5,056 nt of DNA from NCBI GenBank assembly GCA_026785875.1, contig JAJAZF010000384.1, forward strand, positions 1 to 5,056. The letters run 5' to 3'. The translations under genes and the position numbers were made by a program. Source of the DNA: Chamaesiphon sp. (lineage in GTDB: Bacteria > Cyanobacteriota > Cyanobacteriia > Cyanobacteriales > Chamaesiphonaceae). Below the pieces are notes generated by a model, which was given only the letters and a program-made list of their open reading frames with translations, ran no database searches and was not told the origin of the DNA. Shown piece by piece: positions 1-5,056 of the stretch (within the stretch, counting starts at the first letter, position 1; the number at the start of each line of letters is the position of its first letter).

Positions 1-27
1 CTAATGCAAGCTCTAAGATTGTCTAGA

Positions 28-459
28 TTACAACACTAATACCAAAGTACCGATGATAATCAGGAAACCACCAAGGATGACTTTGAGTGTGAGTGGCTCG
101 TGGAGAAAGATCGCTGAAAAGAGGATAACCATTACCACACTAGATTTATCAATTGGGGCTACTTGAGCAGCTTTACCCATTTGCAATGCTTTGAAGTAAA
201 AAAGCCAAGAGAAACCAGTAGCTACGCCAGAAATAACTAAGAATATCAGTGTGCGAGAGGGTACTGTGGTTAACTGGCTGATGTTACCTTGTGCTAACAC
301 TATTCCCCAAGCAATTAAAACAACTACAAATGTTCGCACGGCAGTGGCTAAATTAGCATCGATATTTTCGATCCCAATCTTGGCAAATATCGTAGTTAAA
401 GCGGCAAAAAAAGCTGATAGTAAAGCATAAATCCACCATAGATTAGAGCTATTTTCCAT
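28..459 (-). CDS. Half-size EamA/DMT-family membrane transporter
   Basis: This encodes a 143-residue integral membrane protein that looks like a single EamA (drug/metabolite transporter) repeat, of the short COG2510-like kind. Five hydrophobic segments are visible at about residues 9-28, 35-56, 70-92, 103-120 and 124-143. The short motifs PIDKSSVV (102-109) and HEPLT (120-124) between the last helices are typical of EamA repeats. Full-length members are about 300 residues with two such repeats, so by inference this form must dimerise to make a transport path. The substrate is unknown. I chose the ATG at 457-459 because the protein then begins just before the first helix; a TTG at 508-510 would add 17 polar residues with no family resemblance. 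No clear Shine-Dalgarno sequence precedes it. It is transcribed divergently from the potassium permease. The reading frame is intact and ends in TAA at 28-30. Confidence 0.87.
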   Translation of the reverse strand: MENSSNLWWIYALLSAFFAALTTIFAKIGIENIDANLATAVRTFVVVLIAWGIVLAQGNISQLTTVPSRTLIFLVISGVATGFSWLFYFKALQMGKAAQVAPIDKSSVVMVILFSAIFLHEPLTLKVILGGFLIIIGTLVLVL

Positions 460-510
460 GTATTTAGTTGCTAAAATAGCGTTATGAAGTCTTTGGTGAG
501 TCAATAACAA

Positions 511-538
511 TTAACTTGCTCGGTCAATATGAGATAAT
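511..538 (+). promoter_or_regulatory. Weak sigma-70-type promoter candidate for kimA-like gene
   Basis: TTAACT at 511-516 and GATAAT at 533-538 are separated by 16 bp. The -10 box matches TATAAT at five of six positions and the -35 box is poor. Transcription would start near 545 and leave a leader of about 135 nt before the ATG at 679. This is a sequence-pattern guess in AT-rich DNA, where chance matches are common. Confidence 0.25.
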
Positions 539-542
539 ATGA

Positions 543-586
543 CGATCTTGTGATATTGGCACAGCGCGTGAAGATCGCCAACGATC
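543..586 (+). repeat. Overlapping inverted repeats that could form alternative stems
   Basis: CGATCTT (543-549) is the exact reverse complement of AAGATCG (571-577). The GATCG inside that second arm (573-577) is also the exact reverse complement of CGATC (582-586), with a 4-nt CCAA loop. TTGGC (556-560) can likewise pair with GCCAA (577-581). The stems share bases and cannot all form at once. They could be RNA alternatives in a leader, DNA operator half-sites, or chance, since GATC-containing palindromes are common in cyanobacterial DNA. Confidence 0.4.
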
Positions 587-595
587 CAGTCTGAT

Positions 596-617
596 GTTAA
601 CCATGCAGCAGTTAACC
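596..617 (+). repeat. Direct repeat GTTAACC, 15-bp period
   Basis: GTTAACC occurs at 596-602 and again at 611-617, and each copy contains the palindrome GTTAAC. A third TTAACC, in the context TTAACCAT also seen at 597-604, lies at 671-678 immediately before the start codon of the potassium permease. The arrangement resembles paired binding half-sites for a regulator, but no particular regulator can be named. Confidence 0.4.
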
Positions 618-634
618 CAAAATATCCATCAAAA

Positions 635-650
635 AGTAAAAATATTTACT
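635..650 (+). repeat. Perfect 6-bp inverted repeat with 4-nt spacer
   Basis: AGTAAA (635-640) and TTTACT (645-650) are exact reverse complements separated by AATA. The element ends 28 bp before the permease start codon. Its AT-rich stem would be weak as RNA, so an operator site or chance is more likely than a terminator or riboregulator. Confidence 0.35.
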
Positions 651-678
651 AGCAACTACCCACTATTAGTTTAACCAT

Positions 679-2520
679 ATGTCATTATCTGGACTGAAGC
701 GGCTACTGGTTGGCAAGTCATTACCGACTAGTGCCCATGCGGAGGAAAGACTCAGCAATGCCGCCGCCTTAGCGGTGCTATCCTCCGATGCACTGTCCTC
801 TGTGGCTTATGCTACCGAAGAAATTTTATTAGTTCTAGTGCTTGCTGGTAGTACCGCGCTGAGTTATTCAATCCCCATCGCCGCTGTAATTATGATGCTG
901 CTGGGGATTGTGATTTTGTCCTACAGTCAGACGATCAAAGCTTACCCCAATGGTGGTGGTTCCTATGTTGTGGCGCGAGAAAACCTGGGGCTATACTCTG
1001 GTTTAGTCGCTGGTGGTTCGCTAATGATTGACTATATCCTGACGGTGACAGTGAGTGTGTCCGCAGGTACCGCCGCGCTGACTTCTGCCATACCTATATT
1101 GAAGCCACATACAGTGTTGTTGTGTCTGTTTTTCATGTTTTTGGTAATGTTAATCAATCTACGGGGAGTTAAGGAATCAGGTAATTTGCTGATGATTCCC
1201 ACTTACTCGTTTATCGTCGGGATTTTTCTCCTGATTGGGGTGGGAGCTTATCAACAGATGAGTGGTAACATTCCCTCTGCTAGCAATAGTGTTGCAGCTA
1301 CTGGAGGAGAAGCAGTTACCGTCTTCTTTTTATTAAGAGCTTTTTCGGCTGGATGTTCAGCCTTAACTGGTGTGGAGGCGATTTCGGATGGGGTACTAGC
1401 TTTTAAACCACCAGAGTGGAAAAATGCCCGCCTTACCCTAATCTATTTAGGGATAATTCTGGGCGTGATGTTTATGGGTATTACTTATCTAGCCAATATT
1501 TATCACATCACCCCCAAAGAAGGTGAAACAGCAGTTTCACTATTAGGGAATGCAATTTTTGGCAAAGGAAGTATTCCTTACTATTACCTTCAGATTTCGA
1601 CGCTCTTGATTCTATTGTTGGCAGCTAATACTAGTTATGCTGATTTTCCACGTCTATGTTATTTTCTGTCGCGGGATGGCTTCCTCCCCAGACAGTTATC
1701 GATTATGGGCGATCGATTGGTATACTCTAATGGGATTATTTTTCTCAGTGTGGCTGCGGCGGTGCTGGTGATTATTTTCAAGGGAGAAGTCAATGCAGTG
1801 ATTCCGCTCTACGCGGTGGGTGTATTTACGTCCTTTACTCTCTCCCAAGCCGGGATGGTACTGAGATGGTATCGGCTCAAAACTGCTGGTTGGCAGATTA
1901 GCGCGGTGTTGAATGGAATTGGCGCAATCGCAACATTAGTTGTGCTAGCGGTGATTGTACTCACCAAATTTGTGGCAGGTGCCTGGTTAGTCGTGGTAGC
2001 AATTCCGTTGCTAGTGTGGATTTTTCTGAGTATCAATCGTCACTATAAATATGTTGCCGAACGCTTGAGCATTCAAGATCTGGCTCCGAAAAGTTATACT
2101 CCACGTCCGCGTACCGAACAAGTCACTCATCCAGCGATCGTGATTGTCGGACATCTCAATCGCGGTACAGTGGAGGCTCTAGACTATGCTCGGAGTATTG
2201 CTGATGAGATCGTTGCTGTGCATGTAGATATCGGGAGTACCGATCGCGAAAAGCTTCGCAAACGCTGGGAGGAGCTAGAATCAGATATTCAGTTAGAAAT
2301 TATCGACTCACCATTTCGTTCTTTGATCGAACCGATTGTTGATTTTATTTCTAACTATGAACAACAACATCCTGACGTATTATCGACGATTATCATTCCG
2401 GCTTTTGTGACGCGAAATTGGTGGGAAGGTATATTACACAACCAAACTACTTTATTTCTCAAGGCGGCTTTGCGAGGTAAACGCAGTCGCGTCGTTACAA
2501 CGGTGAGATATTATTTGTAA
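679..2520 (+). CDS. kimA: KimA/YdaO-type potassium permease (APC superfamily)
   Basis: This 613-residue inner-membrane permease should import K+ with protons, by homology to Bacillus subtilis KimA (formerly YdaO, about 607 residues). The match as I recall that sequence runs the whole length, from the N-terminal KRLLVGK to the C-terminal ILHNQ block. About 12 hydrophobic helices span residues 29-453. Residues I recall as lining the KimA ion path have counterparts: D37 and Y44 (SSDALSSVAY), D118, T122 and S126 (DYILTVTVS), T230 and E233 (LTGVEAIS) and Y378 (LYAVGVF). The cytosolic tail, about 485-613, is a UspA-like alpha/beta domain; in KimA this region takes part in dimerisation and in inhibition by cyclic di-AMP. 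The ATG at 679 aligns with the family start, without a strong Shine-Dalgarno site. The family is often labelled simply 'amino acid permease', and the K+ assignment is inference. It is divergent from the eamA-like gene, and corA follows 102 bp downstream with no clear terminator between. Confidence 0.88.
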   Translation: MSLSGLKRLLVGKSLPTSAHAEERLSNAAALAVLSSDALSSVAYATEEILLVLVLAGSTALSYSIPIAAVIMMLLGIVILSYSQTIKAYPNGGGSYVVARENLGLYSGLVAGGSLMIDYILTVTVSVSAGTAALTSAIPILKPHTVLLCLFFMFLVMLINLRGVKESGNLLMIPTYSFIVGIFLLIGVGAYQQMSGNIPSASNSVAATGGEAVTVFFLLRAFSAGCSALTGVEAISDGVLAFKPPEWKNARLTLIYLGIILGVMFMGITYLANIYHITPKEGETAVSLLGNAIFGKGSIPYYYLQISTLLILLLAANTSYADFPRLCYFLSRDGFLPRQLSIMGDRLVYSNGIIFLSVAAAVLVIIFKGEVNAVIPLYAVGVFTSFTLSQAGMVLRWYRLKTAGWQISAVLNGIGAIATLVVLAVIVLTKFVAGAWLVVVAIPLLVWIFLSINRHYKYVAERLSIQDLAPKSYTPRPRTEQVTHPAIVIVGHLNRGTVEALDYARSIADEIVAVHVDIGSTDREKLRKRWEELESDIQLEIIDSPFRSLIEPIVDFISNYEQQHPDVLSTIIIPAFVTRNWWEGILHNQTTLFLKAALRGKRSRVVTTVRYYL

Positions 2521-2558
2521 TTTTTAAGCTAGCGCATCAAGACAGCAGTAACACACCA

Positions 2559-2645
2559 ATGTCTAATACTGATTTAGAATCGCCACATAGTCGATCGATA
2601 TCCATATTTTTAGATAAAATATATGTCAAATCTAGATTTTCCTAG
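2559..2645 (+). other. Short upstream reading frame overlapping the corA start
   Basis: An ATG at 2559 opens a 28-codon frame, in a different frame from corA, that ends at TAG 2643-2645, inside the first codons of corA. Its first 17 bases match the first 17 bases of corA at 13 positions, so both begin Met-Ser-Asn-x-Asp. It may be a chance decoy start, a relic of a local duplication or an upstream open reading frame affecting corA translation. There is no ribosome binding site or homology to support expression, so I do not call it a gene. Confidence 0.2.
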
Positions 2646-3753
2646 TACCTATAAACCGCCAGAAACGTCACGACTGGACTATTTTTACGATCGACCAGGA
2701 ACGATACCAGGACAACTACATCTGAGTCCTAATGCACAACCAGCAGAGTTGGTTTTGATCGATTACGATCGCGATCGAGCCACACGAGTTTCGATTGCCG
2801 ATCCAAAGATTATTAAACAGCATTTAAATACTCATACTGTATCTTGGGTAGATGTTTTAGGATTGGGAAATATAGAAACATGGGATGCTTTGAGTCCCAT
2901 CTTTAATCTACATCAGATGTTAGTAGAAGATGTGGTAAATGTTCCACAACGTCCGAAGATCGAACACTACCAAGATCAGTTACTAATTATTGCGATTATG
3001 GTAGTACTAAATCCAGATCGAACTGGGTTTACTAAAGAGCAAGTTAGTTTAGTTTTAGGTAAAAACTACTTACTCACAATTCAAGAAGAACCCGAACAAG
3101 ATTGCTTTCATGGTGTGCGCCAACGGATTGATGTCGATCGCGGAATTATTCGGACACAAGGTGCTGATTACTTAGCTTACTGTCTCCTCGATGCGATCGT
3201 GGATGGGTTTTTTCCAGTCTTAGAATACTATGGAGAATTAATTGAAGACTTGGAAGATGAAGTTATCACGCGTCCCGATCGATCGACACTGGAAAAAATC
3301 TATAAAGTTCGGCGGGAATTACTGACGATTAGACGGGCAATTTGGCCGCAGAGAGATGCGATTAATTCCTTGATTCGTGATGGTAGCGATCTGGTGAGTA
3401 GCGAGGTTCAGGTCTATTTACGCGACTGCTACGACCATACAGTTCAGGTGATGGATATGGTGGAAACCTATCGAGAATTAGCAACGGGGCTGATGGATGT
3501 CTATCTCTCCGCCGTGGGTAATAAAATGAATGAAATCATGAAATTACTCACCGTTGTTTCAGCGATCTTTATTCCACTGACATTTATTGCGGGGTTGTAT
3601 GGGATGAATTTTGATCGCGCCAAATCTCCCGTCAATATGCCCGAATTAGGATGGTATTGGGGTTATCCATTTTGTCTGGCTTTGATGATAACAACCGCAG
3701 GTAGTCTAGTTTTCTTTTTCTGGAAGCGCGGTTGGTTTCGATCTGTAATGTAA
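2623..3753 (+). CDS. corA: Magnesium/cobalt transport protein CorA
   Basis: This 376-residue protein is a CorA-family divalent cation channel, a homopentamer of the inner membrane that takes up Mg2+ (also Co2+ or Ni2+). It resembles Thermotoga maritima CorA along nearly its whole length. A cytosolic alpha/beta domain (about 25-160) is followed by the long stalk helix and two C-terminal membrane segments (about 308-326 and 346-367). The signature YGMNF is at 326-330, followed by the periplasmic MPEL (339-342). Counterparts of the Thermotoga regulatory Mg2+-site acidic residues D89 and D253 are D103 and D268, and pore N288 corresponds to N303. Compared with Thermotoga, the loop after GMN carries a few extra residues, and the tail after the last helix is short and basic. 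The ATG at 2623 gives an N-terminus about 14 residues longer than Thermotoga's; no Shine-Dalgarno site is evident. fetB follows 28 bp downstream, so the two are probably co-transcribed. Confidence 0.95.
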   Translation: MSNLDFPSTYKPPETSRLDYFYDRPGTIPGQLHLSPNAQPAELVLIDYDRDRATRVSIADPKIIKQHLNTHTVSWVDVLGLGNIETWDALSPIFNLHQMLVEDVVNVPQRPKIEHYQDQLLIIAIMVVLNPDRTGFTKEQVSLVLGKNYLLTIQEEPEQDCFHGVRQRIDVDRGIIRTQGADYLAYCLLDAIVDGFFPVLEYYGELIEDLEDEVITRPDRSTLEKIYKVRRELLTIRRAIWPQRDAINSLIRDGSDLVSSEVQVYLRDCYDHTVQVMDMVETYRELATGLMDVYLSAVGNKMNEIMKLLTVVSAIFIPLTFIAGLYGMNFDRAKSPVNMPELGWYWGYPFCLALMITTAGSLVFFFWKRGWFRSVM

Positions 3754-3781
3754 GAGCCTATCTCCCACTCGCGTCCCATCA

Positions 3782-4573
3782 ATGAATAATCCTCCACATG
3801 TATTAGATTTACTAGATTTGGCTTGGGCATTTGGTTTAATTGCAATCTCGATCGGGCTGTTACAATGGCAACGAGTGGGATTAGCCGGACAAATGGCTTT
3901 AGCAGCGGCTCGATCGATCCTCCAATTATTGGTGATGGGTTTTGGATTGCAAATAATCTGGCAATTAAATACTCCCCTGGTAACTGTAGGGGGAATTTGT
4001 GCGATTGCGATCGCGACGACAATTGCTGCGAGTAACCGGATTGGCGATCGGATCGAGCATTTACTCCCGATTGTCGGTGGAGCTATCTTCACGGGGCTAA
4101 TTGTTGCCGTTGGGTATACAATTTTGGTGGTGATTAAGCCTACTAATTGGCATGAACCCCAATATTTATTGGCTGTGGCGGGGATTTGTCTGGGTTATTT
4201 GCTCAATAATACAGCGGTTGCTGGAGGACGCTTAATTAGTGAAATCGATCGACATCAAGCAGAAATTGAAACTCATCTGAGCTTGGGATCAACTCCCGCT
4301 CAAGCGATCGCGTCTTATCGTCAAGTAGCCATCAAATCTGCTTTATTACCCACGATCGATACTTTGATGGTAGCGGGTTTAGTCACGATTCCTGGATTTT
4401 TGTCAGGGGAATTACTCGCTGATATTCAACCTGTAAATGCTGCTGGATATCAGATTGTGGTTTTGTTCGCCGTGATGGCAAGTAATACGATTGCTGCGCT
4501 GCTCGTAACTAGTGGTATTACTAATCGTTATTTTAATAAATACGCGCAACTGCAATCGATCGATAAGAATTGA
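3782..4573 (+). CDS. fetB: FetB/YbbM-type (UPF0014) ABC transporter permease
   Basis: This 263-residue protein, of normal family length, is a membrane subunit of the FetB/YbbM family. In E. coli FetB works with the ATPase FetA in iron export and resistance to oxidative stress; plant relatives ALS3 and STAR2 act in aluminium tolerance. About seven hydrophobic segments are visible at 10-29, 43-62, 65-84, 94-117, 127-146, 195-213 and 221-245. The family hallmark is the cytoplasmic stretch around EIETHLSLGSTPAQA (161-175), which probably contacts the ATPase. It is followed by LPTIDTLMVAGLVTIPGF (189-206) and AGYQIVVLF (221-229). The ATG at 3782 begins 28 bp after the corA stop and is not preceded by a good Shine-Dalgarno site, suggesting translation from a shared mRNA. 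No FetA-like ATPase is encoded in the window, so the partner must be elsewhere or the permease acts differently. The metal substrate is inferred only from family membership. Confidence 0.88.
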   Translation: MNNPPHVLDLLDLAWAFGLIAISIGLLQWQRVGLAGQMALAAARSILQLLVMGFGLQIIWQLNTPLVTVGGICAIAIATTIAASNRIGDRIEHLLPIVGGAIFTGLIVAVGYTILVVIKPTNWHEPQYLLAVAGICLGYLLNNTAVAGGRLISEIDRHQAEIETHLSLGSTPAQAIASYRQVAIKSALLPTIDTLMVAGLVTIPGFLSGELLADIQPVNAAGYQIVVLFAVMASNTIAALLVTSGITNRYFNKYAQLQSIDKN

Positions 4574-4621
4574 GTTAGATCTTTTTGACCTCCGAGCGGC
4601 TACACTTAAATAATTGATAAT

Positions 4622-4646
4622 TGGGGTTTTAAGATGGGGATTTAAA
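4622..4646 (+). repeat. Imperfect tandem direct repeat, 13-bp period
   Basis: TGGGGTTTTAAG (4622-4633) is followed by TGGGGATTTAAA (4635-4646); 10 of 12 positions match. The G-runs stand out in AT-rich DNA. The pair ends 23 bp before the TATAAT box, a position where activators often bind, but no specific factor is identified. Confidence 0.35.
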
Positions 4647-4669
4647 CCACTGCTCTTTGTTAATCGAGT

Positions 4670-4675
4670 TATAAT
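4670..4675 (+). promoter_or_regulatory. Candidate -10 box for the TPR gene
   Basis: This is a perfect TATAAT. A start near 4682 would give a leader of about 95 nt before the ATG at 4777. There is no convincing -35 hexamer at the expected distance: TTGTTA at 4657-4662 is only 7 bp away. The promoter would therefore be weak or activator-dependent if real. Confidence 0.33.
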
Positions 4676-4705
4676 AAATATCCGAGTGAATTAGCTAGAT
4701 ATTTA
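4675..4705 (+). repeat. 8-bp perfect inverted repeat at the putative transcription start
   Basis: TAAATATC (4675-4682) and GATATTTA (4698-4705) are exact reverse complements separated by 15 bp. The element overlaps the end of the candidate -10 box and the expected start point, where a repressor would block transcription. The arms are AT-rich, so chance occurrence remains possible. Confidence 0.35.
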
Positions 4706-4776
4706 GTCGGTTATTCAGACATAATTTAGCTCCAATCTGCACAATTTTAAGCTTAATTTTATTAAAGCCCTTAATT

Positions 4777-5056
4777 ATGAGACTACCTGTTATTTTTGGA
4801 ACTGTGACTACGATCGCGCTCCTGTTTACTAGTTTGATCGCCAGTACCAATAATGCGAATGCTGCGCAGAGGCAAACAGCTAGGATTAGAAATAGCGATC
4901 GGCTTGCTCAAAATTCTCAGCAACAAGCCGATAATCTCTTAACAGCAGGAAATCAGAAATTCGGAACTAGAGATTATGCTGGAGCGATTGCTGATTTCTC
5001 TAGAGCGATTCAAATTGCGCCTAACTTTGAAAAAGCTTTTTACAATCGCGGAGTTA
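4777..5056 (+). CDS. Secreted TPR-repeat protein, N-terminal part (cut by window edge)
   Basis: The first 93 codons are present and the frame is still open at the right edge. Residues 1-29 look like a Sec signal peptide: a short basic start (MRLP), a hydrophobic core (about 5-22) and a likely cleavage site after Ala-Asn-Ala at 27-29. There is no lipobox cysteine, so the product is probably periplasmic or exported and soluble. A Gln/Asn-rich linker (31-52) leads to a tetratricopeptide repeat at about 54-87, with the spacing of G58, Y67, A70, F74, A77 and P82 typical of TPR motifs. FYNRG (88-92) appears to open a second repeat. TPR arrays bind proteins; the partner cannot be guessed. The start at 4777 is chosen because it yields the complete signal peptide, although no strong Shine-Dalgarno site precedes it. 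It appears to be a separate transcription unit from fetB. Confidence 0.82.
   Translation, partial: MRLPVIFGTVTTIALLFTSLIASTNNANAAQRQTARIRNSDRLAQNSQQQADNLLTAGNQKFGTRDYAGAIADFSRAIQIAPNFEKAFYNRGV

Larger units (their letters stand above)
460..678. other. Divergent intergenic region between eamA-like gene and kimA-like gene
   Basis: This 219-bp AT-rich region must hold the promoters of both divergent genes. It contains a weak plus-strand promoter candidate (511-538), a cluster of overlapping inverted repeats (543-586), three TTAACC elements (597, 612 and 671) and a small perfect inverted repeat (635-650). I see no open reading frame of note and no recognisable RNA gene. For the minus-strand gene only a TTGACT hexamer (504 down to 499) stands out, and no properly spaced -10 box accompanies it. 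Confidence 0.6.
4574..4776. other. AT-rich intergenic region upstream of TPR gene
   Basis: This 203-bp region separates fetB from the TPR protein. I find no intrinsic terminator with a GC-rich stem and U-run. The best hairpin, GGTTT (4625-4629) with AAACC (4644-4648) and a mismatch inside, lacks a T-tract. The region holds a 13-bp-period direct repeat (4622-4646), a perfect TATAAT (4670-4675), an inverted repeat (4675-4705) and a TTAAGCTTAA palindrome (4747-4756). No small gene is supported. Confidence 0.55.

Noticed and set aside
460..510. Longer eamA-like protein starting from TTG at 508-510
   Set aside because: The extra 17 residues are polar, precede the first helix and do not resemble the family. 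The ATG at 457-459 fits better.
596..676. Pho boxes (tandem TTAACC-type octamers)
   Set aside because: Pho boxes repeat every 11 bp in two or three copies. Here the spacing is 15 bp for one pair and the third copy is isolated, so PhoB control is not supported.
541..678. A cyclic di-AMP (ydaO/yuaA) riboswitch ahead of the kimA-like gene, as in Bacillus
   Set aside because: The leader is about 135 nt at most and I cannot find the conserved blocks I would expect from that riboswitch. Running the Rfam covariance model RF00379 would settle it.
1809..2036. Minus-strand open frame of 75 codons
   Set aside because: It lies entirely within the well-supported potassium permease gene and has no recognisable domain, so it is an antisense shadow.
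2611..2622. A -10 box (TAAAAT at 2615-2620) for a corA promoter
   Set aside because: It would put the transcription start inside the corA coding sequence, and no good -35 accompanies it.
3823..4035. Plus-strand 70-codon frame in another frame of fetB
   Set aside because: It is internal to fetB, whose own frame shows continuous family similarity, so it is a shadow.
3663..4092. Two overlapping minus-strand open frames (3663-4022 and 3706-4092)
   Set aside because: They lie antisense to the end of corA and the start of fetB, both strongly supported, and their translations show no family features.
4574..4660. Intrinsic terminator after fetB
   Set aside because: The only hairpin (4625-4648) is short, contains a mismatch and is not followed by a T-run.
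1..5056. Mobile element, CRISPR array, toxin-antitoxin or defence system
   Set aside because: No transposase, terminal repeats, regularly spaced repeats, small paired genes or nuclease-like proteins are visible. The genes are transporters and one TPR protein.

Overview
The window looks like a stretch of cyanobacterial chromosome. Two exact copies of GCGATCGC, the HIP1 octamer typical of many cyanobacteria, are present (4007-4014 and 4304-4311), together with 21 copies of its CGATCG core. The proteins resemble families with cyanobacterial members. The genus cannot be fixed from the sequence. Coding density is high and I see no transposase, phage gene, CRISPR array, tRNA or rRNA.

Layout: a half-size EamA-type membrane protein lies on the minus strand (28-459). 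A divergent intergenic region of 219 bp (460-678) separates it from a run of plus-strand genes. These are a KimA/YdaO-type potassium permease of the APC superfamily (679-2520), a CorA magnesium channel of the Thermotoga type (2623-3753) and, 28 bp further on, a FetB/YbbM-type (UPF0014) ABC permease (3782-4573). After 203 bp of AT-rich intergenic DNA, a secreted TPR-repeat protein begins at 4777 and runs off the right edge.

The three central genes all handle cations by homology: K+ uptake, Mg2+ uptake and probably iron or another metal. CorA and FetB are close enough to be co-transcribed. KimA is 102 bp upstream of corA with no visible terminator between them, so a three-gene ion-homeostasis unit is plausible but unproven. 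The FetB permease has no ATPase partner in the window. In Bacillus the KimA homologue is controlled by cyclic di-AMP both at the protein and through a riboswitch. Here the protein domain is present, but I could not recognise the riboswitch in the leader.

The main non-coding observations are overlapping, mutually exclusive stem candidates and repeated TTAACC elements upstream of kimA, and an inverted repeat beside a TATAAT box plus a 13-bp-period direct repeat upstream of the TPR gene. CGATCG sites are strikingly scarce in the left 2.1 kb. Most of this is ordinary housekeeping and transport DNA. I did not find a convincing new system.
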